Shown here one piece after another: positions 51,811 through 60,149 of a stretch of 64,000 nucleotides of DNA. The stretch covers positions 248,001-312,000 of the forward strand of contig NZ_FNEG01000003.1 in NCBI RefSeq assembly GCF_900100075.1. The letters run 5' to 3'. Positions within the stretch are counted from its first letter, which is position 1. Each line of letters opens with the position of its first letter. Source of the DNA: Chryseobacterium jejuense. GTDB taxonomy: Bacteria > Bacteroidota > Bacteroidia > Flavobacteriales > Weeksellaceae. The notes under the pieces were generated by a model that had not been told where the DNA came from, searched no databases, and worked only from the letters and a program-made list of their open reading frames with translations. The translations under genes were made by a program, and so were the position numbers.

Positions 51811-52980
51811 TTATAATTTTTCAGACTTTTCCAAATAAGATAAGAGTTTATAAGCAATATCAATCCTTTCAGAGTTAGGATAGTTTTTATTGGCAAGAAT
51901 TACGATACCAATTTTTTTCGAAGGAACATACATTACATAAGCTCCAAAACCATTTGTAGCCCCGGTTTTATTAATCAATACATCTGTTATCGGTTTTTGA
52001 TGTGGTAGAATTTCCTTCACAGGATTGGGCTTAAAGGCCATGTCTGCCGAATTCCCTTTTTGAAGCTGTTCCAGTGTTACTGGGTAATGATATTGCTCCC
52101 AAATAAGATCCTGCGTCATTTCTGAAGTATTAAAGTAGCCCGTATGAGTATTTATTATTGCGGCAGATAATTTACTGTCAATGTTTCCTATTCCCATATT
52201 GGCATCCACAAACGTAATCATATCCTGTGTACATGATTTCACCCCATACGCTTCATTTGCCAAAACTCCGGGGGTTACACGTATTGGTTCATCATTTTTG
52301 TTATAACCGAATGCATATTGACCCACATTGGCTGCAGGTACCTCATAAAAAGTATTATTCAATCCCATTTTAGAAAATACATTTTCAGTCATTGCTTTTG
52401 TAAAGGGTTGTTGAAATGTTTTTCCTGCAATTACTCCTAATAGACCAATGCTTGGATTGGTGTATATCCTTTGGGTACTTGCCGAATAATCAGGTTTCCA
52501 TGTTTTATAATAATGGATGAGCTGTTCATTATTCTTAATCTCCTCAGGCAATTGTAATGTAAATCCGCCTGCTGTGTGTGTACCCAGGTTGTAAAGTTTT
52601 ATTTGATCAAAAGCTGTGTTCTTCAGTTCAGGCATGTATTTGCTTACGGGATCGGATAAATTAAGTGTTCCGTTAATTTGTGATAAACTGGCTAAAGTAG
52701 CCGTGAAGGTTTTGCTTACTGAACCAAGTTCAAATAACGTTGTATTGGTAACTTCTATCTGGTCTGCTTTTGAAGCCAGTCCGTAATTGAAAAAACGGTG
52801 TTTCCCATCTACTGTTATGGCAAGGCTCAACCCTGGAATTTCATTTTTTTCCATTATAGGTTTCACCAAAGCATCCAAATAATTATTAAGGTCTGATGTA
52901 GTCTCTTTCTTGGGACTATTACAGCTTGACAAAAAAGATAAACATAATACCCCAATAGATATGTTTTTTAAACTTCGCAT
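51811..52980 (-). CDS. Class C beta-lactamase (AmpC-type), putative lipoprotein
   Basis: The protein has 389 residues. Residues 1-20 end in FLSSC, a lipobox (C20), so the protein may be attached to a membrane. The class C motifs are complete: SVSK (S87-K90), Y173-T-N175 within RIYTNPSIGLLG, and KTG (338-340). The alignment with AmpC around LQLPEEIKNNEQLIHYYKTWKP is good. It hydrolyses cephalosporin-type beta-lactams; the spectrum cannot be read from sequence. A related DD-peptidase is the main alternative, as these share motifs. A BlaI-like dyad lies 86-107 bp upstream, but no blaI or blaR gene is in the window. Confidence 0.88.
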   Translation of the reverse strand: MRSLKNISIGVLCLSFLSSCNSPKKETTSDLNNYLDALVKPIMEKNEIPGLSLAITVDGKHRFFNYGLASKADQIEVTNTTLFELGSVSKTFTATLASLSQINGTLNLSDPVSKYMPELKNTAFDQIKLYNLGTHTAGGFTLQLPEEIKNNEQLIHYYKTWKPDYSASTQRIYTNPSIGLLGVIAGKTFQQPFTKAMTENVFSKMGLNNTFYEVPAANVGQYAFGYNKNDEPIRVTPGVLANEAYGVKSCTQDMITFVDANMGIGNIDSKLSAAIINTHTGYFNTSEMTQDLIWEQYHYPVTLEQLQKGNSADMAFKPNPVKEILPHQKPITDVLINKTGATNGFGAYVMYVPSKKIGIVILANKNYPNSERIDIAYKLLSYLEKSEKL

Positions 52981-53065
52981 AATTTTAAGATTTTATAATT
53001 GAATTTTTTACTATTAGAAATTTTCGAAAATTTTAAGCGAAAGTAAAAGGAATTTGTTGATAGTG

Positions 53066-53087
53066 TTGTACTACAATTGTACTACAA
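53066..53087. promoter_or_regulatory. Candidate operator: tandem TTGTACTACAA
   Basis: The palindromic 11-mer TTGTACTACAA is repeated without gap at 53066-53076 and 53077-53087. The junction gives TACAATTGTA, which fits the TACAnnTGTA core of BlaI/MecI/CopY-type sites. It is 86-107 bp upstream of the beta-lactamase start (minus strand). The rest of the 396-bp gap has no coding potential that I can see; 53258-53281 carries a hairpin (AATCTCATG/CATGAGATT) in REP-like sequence reaching to 53312. Confidence 0.5.
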
Positions 53088-53376
53088 TGATTTAATGTTT
53101 TGAATTTTAGGCTTTTGTAATTTTATTGAAGAGCTTTTGAAATAGCAATGAGTTTGTAGAAAAGAATTATCTGAAAGGAAATTATCTTTAAGAAAGAGCT
53201 GATGAATTGGTGTATGATGAATTGGCTATCTCAAAAGTATGATTCTGATGAAGGAAGAATCTCATGAGATAACATGAGATTTTTCACTACATTTCATTTC
53301 GTTCTGAATGACAGATGTCTAATGATTTCACTTTGAAACAATCTGTTTTATCTCAAATGATGATAATAAATGAATC

Positions 53377-54561
53377 TTAATCTTCAGCAAAAAACGCATT
53401 AGAACTCCCAATCCAAATCGCATCTTTTTTATTGAAATCCACATTTACCATGGCTGCTTTTGTCATTCTTCCCAGATTTTCCAGTAGAATAGGGCGGTCA
53501 TCATTTTCTCGCCAAATATATAACAAACGGATTTCTGCTTTTGAAAATTCACCATTAATATCTTCAAATAAGGGTTCGTAGGTTACTTTTCTTTGCAGAA
53601 TGTAATTTTCCTTATCTTCAATAGCCTCAGTGATTTCTTTCGTTGGATTTAAGTTAACACCACTTCCCGCAAATGAAAATAATGGTTTCAATACAAAATT
53701 TTCAAGGCTTTGGTTTTCCGGAAATTCATGAAGGAAGTAACTTTTAGGAACAAATTGATGTGTTAATAGCGGCAAAAGGAATTTTGAAATTTTAAAAAAC
53801 CAGTTTGGATGAGTAATCCATTTTACATCTACTTCTTCACGGAAATCAAACTCTGTTTTAAGATCCTGAATTCTGTTTAGTTCATCAAATATGACACGAT
53901 TATAGATTCTTTTGATCTCAATGAGTTTTCCATTGTTTTCGTAATAAAGCTTTTTCCCTTCCTTCTTTACTTTGGTCAGGCATACTGTTTTAATACCTAA
54001 TAACTGTTCTGTCAAGGCAAAGTCAATAGCTGTTTTCTGTTTTTCAGGGAAGATCTCAAGAAGAATTACGTTTTCCGGATTTTCATCACCTACAATCAGA
54101 TCTTTTAAATGCTGTTTAAAGTCTTCATGAGACATAGCGTTTTTGATGTCTGAAAGGAAAGGATATACTTCGCAGAACGTTTCTTCATAAATCTTTTGGA
54201 AGGCATATAGTGATGGGAAGGCCTGAAGTTCGATTAATTGCGGTTCAATGTCCCCGTTTTCATTTTTGCAGACTCCAAAATCAATGGTGAAAAAATGAGG
54301 CTGATCTGTATCGTTAGGAACTCTGCAATTATCAGGAATTGCATTCTGAAGGGTTTCCGCTGGAATCGCTTTAATTTGGTTAATGATACTTTCACTCGCG
54401 TCAAGCAATTTGCCTTCAAATTCTTTAGTAAGGAAAATTGGACTTTCTGAAATCCTGAAACCAGGCTCAATACCGCCTTTTTGTTTTAAAATTTCTTTAA
54501 GCTGTGTGTATTTTTCATCTGAAAACTCTTGATTGAACTGCTTTCTGTATTTTGGGATCAT
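53377..54561 (-). CDS. ATP-grasp-like protein, final gene of amidoligase cluster
   Basis: The protein has 394 residues. The middle and C-terminal parts look like an ATP-grasp domain without typical signatures (PLFSFAGSGVNLNPTKEITEAIEDKENYILQRKVTYEPLFEDINGEFSKAEIRLLYIW): the Gly-rich loop SFAGSG could hold ATP, and the acidic EIRLLYIW segment could bind Mg. The N-terminal 200 residues are a separate alpha/beta part (IDFGVCKNENGDIEPQLIELQAFPSLYAFQKIYE). It could be a peptide-amide ligase or a scaffold; I do not recognise a named family. It is 248 bp downstream of the glutamine amidotransferase gene; a MITE-like element fills the gap. Confidence 0.7.
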   Translation of the reverse strand: MIPKYRKQFNQEFSDEKYTQLKEILKQKGGIEPGFRISESPIFLTKEFEGKLLDASESIINQIKAIPAETLQNAIPDNCRVPNDTDQPHFFTIDFGVCKNENGDIEPQLIELQAFPSLYAFQKIYEETFCEVYPFLSDIKNAMSHEDFKQHLKDLIVGDENPENVILLEIFPEKQKTAIDFALTEQLLGIKTVCLTKVKKEGKKLYYENNGKLIEIKRIYNRVIFDELNRIQDLKTEFDFREEVDVKWITHPNWFFKISKFLLPLLTHQFVPKSYFLHEFPENQSLENFVLKPLFSFAGSGVNLNPTKEITEAIEDKENYILQRKVTYEPLFEDINGEFSKAEIRLLYIWRENDDRPILLENLGRMTKAAMVNVDFNKKDAIWIGSSNAFFAED

Positions 54562-54627
54562 ATTTTTTCTTTTGTGATGTTAAAAAAATCGAGCAGCAAC
54601 GCCCGATTTGATATTATAAATGAATTT

Positions 54628-54797
54628 AACCACAAAAGTCACAAAAGCTATTATCTTTAAGAGCATAAAAAGAATGGACAATTATTTCACCTAAGATGAA
54701 AATCAAGATTTTCAAAAACGCTTACGTGTACTTTTAAAACAGTTAGTAGTAACTTAAAAAGAACTTAAGTGTCAAAACTTTTGTGACTTTTGTGGTT
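54628..54797. repeat. 170-bp MITE-like element inside the amidoligase operon
   Basis: The ends are perfect 20-bp inverted repeats (AACCACAAAAG... at 54628-54647, ...CTTTTGTGGTT at 54778-54797). The right 100 nt (54698-54797) resemble 57943-58041: both start with GAAAATC/GATTTTC hairpins, then share CAAACAGTTAGTAGT-like sequence and CTTTTGTG-CTTTTGTGGTT. No transposase is present. A flanking target duplication is not obvious. Confidence 0.75.
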
Positions 54798-54809
54798 GAT
54801 GTTAATCTT

Positions 54810-55643
54810 TTAAGCCAAAGACTCAACTTTCTTCAAAATGTTTTTTTTTGCGAACTGAAGAAATCTTGGAAGAATCTGGTGTCTGGTCAGGATGATTTTA
54901 TCTTCATCATCTATTCTGTCCATCGTTTCGAGATACTTTTCCATGCCGAAGTTTTCAATCATGGCTTCTCTGTTCTTATCGTCTTTAAGATTTTCTATTA
55001 AAGCCTGAGGACTTGCTTCCGGATGAAACTGGGTTCCGAATATCTCATCAGAAAAACGAACAGCCATAACCGCTCTCTCCAGATTGATGTGTGGGCGGAA
55101 CTTTTCAATAGCCATAACCGTCATTCCCAATTCCTCAAAACGATCATGATCCGGCTCAATGAACTGATAAGCTCTGGAATCTACCGCATAAAAAGGATTC
55201 TGAAGGTTTTTGAATAAAAATTCTTCTTTGCCTTCATCAGTTTTGTGTATTGGCATTACTCCAAAAGAATAGGATTTTCTTTTACAGATATTTCCTAATT
55301 TCCAGTGAATACTAGCCAATTGAAACGAATGACAGATCAGGAAAAGATATTTTTTATCTTCATTGTATTTATTATGTTCAAAAACGGAATCTAAAAAATA
55401 AGCAAACCTTTCTTCCCACTCAAAACCTTCGCGGTGTGGAGTACCTGGTCCACCTGAGGAAATAAAAATATCAAAGTCTCCAATCTCCGGCATTTCATCT
55501 TTAAACCTCACATCAAACGTCTTGATGATTACATTTTCTTCAGAGTTCTGCTGAAACGTTTCGGAAATTTCTTTAATGTTTCTAAAGCCTTGATTGACAT
55601 GGTTGTTGTTCATATCCAGCAAAGCAATTCGAATATCTTTCAT
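54810..55643 (-). CDS. Class I glutamine amidotransferase-like protein
   Basis: The protein has 277 residues. IFISSGGPGTPHREG is the oxyanion/GGPG strand of the GATase1 fold. The nucleophile elbow reads LFLICHSFQLASIHW (C104), where the normal G-x-C-x-G-x-Q has lost its glycines. The second catalytic part FGTQFHPEAS carries His and Glu. The N-terminus ALLDMNNNHVNQGFRNIKEI suits a stand-alone GATase-like hydrolase or transferase. With ATP-grasp and GCS2-type ligases in the same operon it may supply ammonia or remove a gamma-glutamyl group. It lies 33 bp after the GCS2 gene. Confidence 0.82.
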   Translation of the reverse strand: MKDIRIALLDMNNNHVNQGFRNIKEISETFQQNSEENVIIKTFDVRFKDEMPEIGDFDIFISSGGPGTPHREGFEWEERFAYFLDSVFEHNKYNEDKKYLFLICHSFQLASIHWKLGNICKRKSYSFGVMPIHKTDEGKEEFLFKNLQNPFYAVDSRAYQFIEPDHDRFEELGMTVMAIEKFRPHINLERAVMAVRFSDEIFGTQFHPEASPQALIENLKDDKNREAMIENFGMEKYLETMDRIDDEDKIILTRHQILPRFLQFAKKNILKKVESLA

Positions 55644-55676
55644 TACATCATATTTTTTGTAAAGTTACCAAAAATA

Positions 55677-56798
55677 TTATGAAGCGGCTTCACCATGTGT
55701 TATACCGTACTCTGTTTCAGAGATCATATAATCCACAACCTTAGTAAGATCGCCGGTTTCCTTAAAGATCTGAAGTTGACGATCCGCACCCGTTCCGTTT
55801 TCAAGAATTTTCCAGGCATATTCAACCTCTTTTCGGCATCCTAAATCGTCTACCACATCATCAATAAATTCTAAAAGTTCTTTTAATAAAACAGGATAAG
55901 GAACAGATTCTTCTTTTCCAAAATCAATCAGATGAGCTTCAATACCACTTTTGGAAGCGCGCCACTTATTTTCATTTAATAAAAGTCTCCTGTAGCTTCT
56001 GAAACTTAGGTTTTGCTGATGAAGTTTGTAAATTTTAGCCACTAAACTCTGCATAATGGCAGCAAGACATACGGTTTCATCAATTCTTAATGGCATATCG
56101 CAAATCCTGAATTCAATAGTAGGGTAGAATGGATGGACTCTTAAATCCCACCATATTTTTTTAGCATTGTCGATGGTTCCTGTTTTTACAAGAAGATCAA
56201 CATAGCTGTCAAACTCTGCTACTGAGTTGAAGTAGCTTGGAATACCGGTTCTGGGAAACTTAACGAAAATTTCCTGTCTGTAGGATTTAAAGCCTGTATA
56301 CCTTCCAATCCAGAAAGGAGAATTGGTGGAAAGAGCATAGACGTGAGGCAGAAAGTAACGCATTACATTCTGAATTCTTACGCCTTCTTCACGGTTGGGA
56401 ATTCCAATATGTACGTGAAGTCCGAAAATAAGATTTTCACGGGCAACATCACCCATATCATCTACAATTTTGATGTATCTTTCTCCTTGGGTAATACTAT
56501 TGTCCGACCAATGTGAGAAAGGGTGAGTTCCGCCTCCGGAAACACGCAGTCCCTGTTCATGGGCTGTGTTGATGAGATGCCTTCTTAAATTGGTTAATTC
56601 CGCTCTGGCTTCCTGTATATTCTGACAGATTCCGGTTTCCATTTCAATCATGGATTCGTGCATTTCGTGCTTTAAATTTTCACTCAATACCGCTTTTCCA
56701 CCTTCAATGATTTTTGATACGTGAGAAATCAGATCTCTGCTTTCAACATCAATGATCTGATATTCTTCTTCGATTCCAATAGTAAACTGATGATGCAT
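55677..56798 (-). CDS. GCS2/YbdK-type carboxylate-amine ligase
   Basis: The 373 residues match YbdK. The N-terminus FTIGIEEEYQIID holds the catalytic EEE motif of the GCS2 family. HEMHESMIEMETGICQNIQEARAEL, SGGTHPFSHW and FGLHVHIGIPNREEGVRIQNVM are all conserved, as is WDLRVHPFYPTIEFRICDMP near the middle. The enzyme joins a carboxylate to an amine at the expense of ATP; YbdK has weak glutamate-cysteine ligase activity and its true substrate is unknown. It lies 30 bp after the ATP-grasp gene and 33 bp before the GATase gene. Confidence 0.92.
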   Translation of the reverse strand: MHHQFTIGIEEEYQIIDVESRDLISHVSKIIEGGKAVLSENLKHEMHESMIEMETGICQNIQEARAELTNLRRHLINTAHEQGLRVSGGGTHPFSHWSDNSITQGERYIKIVDDMGDVARENLIFGLHVHIGIPNREEGVRIQNVMRYFLPHVYALSTNSPFWIGRYTGFKSYRQEIFVKFPRTGIPSYFNSVAEFDSYVDLLVKTGTIDNAKKIWWDLRVHPFYPTIEFRICDMPLRIDETVCLAAIMQSLVAKIYKLHQQNLSFRSYRRLLLNENKWRASKSGIEAHLIDFGKEESVPYPVLLKELLEFIDDVVDDLGCRKEVEYAWKILENGTGADRQLQIFKETGDLTKVVDYMISETEYGITHGEAAS

Positions 56799-56828
56799 TG
56801 TCTTGTGTTTTTTTATTCTTTTTCAATA

Positions 56829-57782
56829 TTATTTTATGGAATCTTTCACGAAGGTTCCCCAAGTGATATTGGGTTTCCCAGGAACATATTCCTTGGCTTT
56901 TTCAATCGCCAGTTTAGCGGCATGTTCTATAATCCATGCAAAATTCTCTTCTCCTACTGAATTTCTGTCTGCATCGGGAGCAGGATTACAGAAATCGATA
57001 GCGTAAGGAATTCCGTCTCTTACAGCAAATTCTACGGTGTTAAAGTCATATCCTAAGGCCTCATTCATCTTAATCGTATAATCATGAATGGTTTTCAATA
57101 ACTTTTCAAGTTCTTTACCTTGTGTCTGATGGGTAGTTGCATATCTCAGATGATGTGGATTTCTAGGCTCGTAAGGCATGATGTGAACATATTTTCGGCC
57201 TAAGCAATAGACTCTGTAGTAGTCGTCAAACACAATTTCTTCCTGAACCATCATCACCAGCTGTTCAGTTTCACTAAGCTTGTTCCAAAGGTCATCCGGA
57301 TTCTCTACTCTGTATACACTTTTCCATCCGCCGCCATCATGAGGTTTCATATAAGCTGGAAATCCTACATAATTGAAAATATATTCCCAGTCATGAGGGA
57401 ATTTAAGGTTCCTGAATGAGGTTTCCGAAGTGTCAGTGGGTCTTTCATGGGATGGAAGCAATACGGTTTTCGGCAACGGAATTCCTAATTTGCTCATGAG
57501 TGCATTATTGAAAAACTTTTCATCAGCACTCCACCAGAACGGATTGTTGATTACATAAGTGCCATTAAGTGCTGCATTTTTCAGATAAGCTCTGTAAAAA
57601 GGAACATCCTGCGAAATTCTGTCGATGATTACTGCGTATCCATAATCTGCACCCTGTTCAAGTTTGTCAATAGTAACAGGTTCAGCCACTATATCTCCAC
57701 CACCCATTTCATTAACCTTGTCTATGAATGCCCAGGGAAATGTATCTTCCATACCGAATAGAATTCCTACTTTTTTTGTCAT
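56829..57782 (-). CDS. ATP-grasp ligase, RimK-like
   Basis: The protein has 317 residues. N-terminal TKKVGILFGMEDTFPWAFIDKVN is the pre-ATP-grasp domain. The ATP-grasp core contains FPAYMKPHDGGGWKSVYRV (Lys and Gly-rich loop that grip ATP), LVMMVQEEIVFDDYYRVYCLGRKYVHIMPYEPRNPHHLRY, and the metal site EFAVRDGIPYAIDFCNPAPDADR. The enzyme should form a carboxylate-amine bond through an acyl phosphate. Substrates are unknown. It is 30 bp upstream of the GCS2 gene, and separated from the esterase gene by 268 bp with three stacked hairpins. Confidence 0.88.
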   Translation of the reverse strand: MTKKVGILFGMEDTFPWAFIDKVNEMGGGDIVAEPVTIDKLEQGADYGYAVIIDRISQDVPFYRAYLKNAALNGTYVINNPFWWSADEKFFNNALMSKLGIPLPKTVLLPSHERPTDTSETSFRNLKFPHDWEYIFNYVGFPAYMKPHDGGGWKSVYRVENPDDLWNKLSETEQLVMMVQEEIVFDDYYRVYCLGRKYVHIMPYEPRNPHHLRYATTHQTQGKELEKLLKTIHDYTIKMNEALGYDFNTVEFAVRDGIPYAIDFCNPAPDADRNSVGEENFAWIIEHAAKLAIEKAKEYVPGKPNITWGTFVKDSIK

Positions 57783-57870
57783 AATTGTTGTTTTTAATGG
57801 TATATATTTTTTTCTATTTTTCCTTTTTATGTGTATGATAAATGACTTTCAGTCTTATATTAACCACCCC

Positions 57871-58041
57871 GTCAAATCTTTGATTTGACACCCCTCCGGA
57901 GGGGGGAATATCACACCTTCAATGGTGATATTCGGCAAAATTGAAAATCTAAGATTTTCAAAAAGCTTAAGTGCACTTCTCAAACAGTTAGTAGTCCCTT
58001 AAATAACTTAAGTGTTAAAAACTTTTGTGCCTTTTGTGGTT
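57871..58041. repeat. Stacked hairpins and partial copy of the MITE-like element
   Basis: Three palindromes sit one after another: GTCAAATC/GATTTGAC at 57871-57889, CCCCTCCGGAGGGG at 57891-57904, and AATATCAC/GTGATATT at 57907-57932. They are followed at 57943-58041 by a 99-nt stretch related to the right 100 nt of the element at 54628-54797. The left inverted repeat of that element is missing here. The region lies in the leader of the ATP-grasp gene within the operon. Confidence 0.65.
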
Positions 58042-58050
58042 ATATTTCAC

Positions 58051-58764
58051 CTAAGAGAAATAAGCTCCAATAAAGGTTGGGAAAACCATTCTCCACAATG
58101 GCCAATCATGACCAATCCATTTTCTTTCATCATACCAGAACTCAATGCCTTTTACCCTTAAGATTTCAGCCATTTCAATATTCTTGTCCTTACAGATATC
58201 CTGATCCGAAGTACTCAATACAATATGCATATGTTTGTATTTCCAGGCTTCGTCATTTCTTATAAATTCCCTTGGGCAGTTGAAATACACCAGATCATCG
58301 GAATAACCATCCATGAAATTCCTTATACTGAAAGCTCCCGAAAGACAAAACAGATGAGAAACCACATCCGGAAACCTAAAGGCAAAATTAGCAGCATGAT
58401 AGCCTCCGAAACTGGCTCCGGCCACTGCTACACGATGGGTTTTATGAAGCTTTTGGATGTACGGAACAAATTCCAGTATCAAAAACTGTACATAGCGTTC
58501 ATAGTTTTTAATTCTCTGCTGCGGAGAAATTTTTTCATCATAAAAGCTCCAGGCATCAATAGTCTGAATGTTATAAAGTTTTACTTTTCCCTGCTCGATA
58601 AACCAGTTGATACTCCCGTTAAGGTGGAAATCATGGTTTTGGGTATATTGCCCTTGGGAAGTGGGAAACATAATAATAGGATGGCCGTAATGTCCGGTCA
58701 CTTCTACTTTAAGACTTGTCCCCAATATGTTGGAATAGTAATCTGTATGTTCTATATGAGGCAT
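58051..58764 (-). CDS. Alpha/beta-hydrolase esterase
   Basis: The protein has 237 residues. VAVAGASFGGYHAANFAFRFPDVVSHLFCLSGAF is the nucleophile elbow (GASFG) of the esterase D/tributyrin-type fold. GHPIIMFPTSQGQYTQNHDFH gives the oxyanion loop region, and WIGHDWPLWRMVFPTFI holds a plausible catalytic His. It would hydrolyse an ester or thioester, perhaps a peptide product or an activated intermediate in this pathway. It is 30 bp after the ATP-grasp gene at 58795-60009. There is no signal peptide. Confidence 0.88.
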   Translation of the reverse strand: MPHIEHTDYYSNILGTSLKVEVTGHYGHPIIMFPTSQGQYTQNHDFHLNGSINWFIEQGKVKLYNIQTIDAWSFYDEKISPQQRIKNYERYVQFLILEFVPYIQKLHKTHRVAVAGASFGGYHAANFAFRFPDVVSHLFCLSGAFSIRNFMDGYSDDLVYFNCPREFIRNDEAWKYKHMHIVLSTSDQDICKDKNIEMAEILRVKGIEFWYDERKWIGHDWPLWRMVFPTFIGAYFS

Positions 58765-58794
58765 TTATATTTTTACTTTAGTGATTGTATATAG

Positions 58795-60009
58795 TTAACT
58801 GCTCAGTTTGCTGGCTTTAGGAGGTAGAATATTAAGCATTTCAGCATTAATCTTTTCCGCTGCGTTGTCTAGCCTTTCTTCTACTACAGAAGCCTCACTG
58901 GATTTGTAAACAATCCCGACATGATAATCTATGGGAAGAAACTTTACGGCTTCTTCACATTCAAATTTGCTGTAATCAGGTTCTTTATCCTTAATAAGAG
59001 CAACAATAAGTCCTGCATAATATCCTGTAGGAGGAGAAACATTATAGTTTTCATTCCTTAAAAGAGCATCTTCAATTTTAGCCCATTCTCTCCATATATT
59101 AATGTTGCTTGAAGCTTCTACTAAATCAGGAATATGAGCACCACCTACTCGTGAGGAAGTTTCCAGGAAATACCATTTTCCATCTTCTTTTCCGCGGATG
59201 AATTCTGTATGGGTAGCTCCGTTAAGAAGTCCGAAGTTAGAAAGTACTTTGGAATTGATTTCTTCCAGTGCTTTAAATTCCTCAGAATATCTTCCTAATG
59301 TTTTGGATCTGAAAACACCGCCTTCATGGGATACCTGCATCGGAGGAGCTAGATACTTTGATGCAGAAGTAAAGACAATTTCTTTGTTGAAGGTCAGGCT
59401 GTCCACATGATATACATCTCCCGGTTTAAAGCTTTCCAACAGGAAAAGATGACGTTCTTCACCAAGTACATCAAGTGCCTCATGAAGCTGTTCTTTGGTT
59501 GTAATCTTTTTGATTCCTGATGCAGATGCTTCTGAACGGGGTTTCAGTACCCAAGGTGCGGGAACTTTTTCTACAAATTCGTTCACTGTATCATCATTGA
59601 AAACGGCCGTAAATTCCGGAACATTAATGCCTGAATCTTTTGCTTTTTGGCGCATGGCCAGTTTATCTCTGAAATAACGGTGGGTAGTCTGTCCCATTCC
59701 CGGAATACGAAAGGTTTCCCGGATAAGGGCAGCCTTTTCCACATCGTAGTCATCAAGAGCGACTACAGCGTCTACTTTTCTGGTTTTCATCAGGTGTGAA
59801 AATCCCTGGATCAGATGTTCCAGATTCCATACCGATGGTTTGATTTCAGGCATATAAAATACCTCATCAATGGCATGCCAGGGCCAGTTTTTTTCTTTAA
59901 GATTTTCTGATGTTACTAAGATGATTTTATTACCGAGCTGCTTCATTTCATCCATGAAATCATAGCCCTTGTAATAGCACGAAATACATACTATAATTTT
60001 CTCCCCCAT
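58795..60009 (-). CDS. ATP-grasp ligase, carboxylate-amine ligase type
   Basis: The protein has 404 residues. The N-terminal domain (IVCISCYYKGYDFMDEMKQLGNKIILVTSENLKEKNWPWHAIDEVFYMPEI) and KVDAVVALDDYDVEKAALIRETFRIPGMG are typical of DabC/BacD-like ATP-grasp ligases. The ATP-grasp core has PAPWVLKPRSEASASGIKKI (Lys/Gly loop), HLFLLESFKPGDVYHVDSLTF, and the metal-binding EFIRGKEDGKWYFLETSSRVGGAHIPDLVE. ATP-grasp amino acid ligases with this layout make dipeptides or peptide amides. The substrate is unknown. It lies 30 bp upstream of the esterase gene. Confidence 0.88.
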   Translation of the reverse strand: MGEKIIVCISCYYKGYDFMDEMKQLGNKIILVTSENLKEKNWPWHAIDEVFYMPEIKPSVWNLEHLIQGFSHLMKTRKVDAVVALDDYDVEKAALIRETFRIPGMGQTTHRYFRDKLAMRQKAKDSGINVPEFTAVFNDDTVNEFVEKVPAPWVLKPRSEASASGIKKITTKEQLHEALDVLGEERHLFLLESFKPGDVYHVDSLTFNKEIVFTSASKYLAPPMQVSHEGGVFRSKTLGRYSEEFKALEEINSKVLSNFGLLNGATHTEFIRGKEDGKWYFLETSSRVGGAHIPDLVEASSNINIWREWAKIEDALLRNENYNVSPPTGYYAGLIVALIKDKEPDYSKFECEEAVKFLPIDYHVGIVYKSSEASVVEERLDNAAEKINAEMLNILPPKASKLSS

Positions 60010-60149
60010 ATAATGTTTTTTAAGTTTTAGTGAATTATCAAAAATAAAAGCAAATCTTTATTATTTGATTAATATCAAAAATTAAAATATGATATGCTTT
60101 TCTGAATCACTAATCAAGTATACAGAGAATTTTTGTAATAAACTAATTT

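Noticed and set aside
58225..58794. A 189-codon plus-strand frame opposite the esterase gene
   Set aside because: It is antisense to a clearly coding gene with an intact catalytic elbow; no domain is recognisable.
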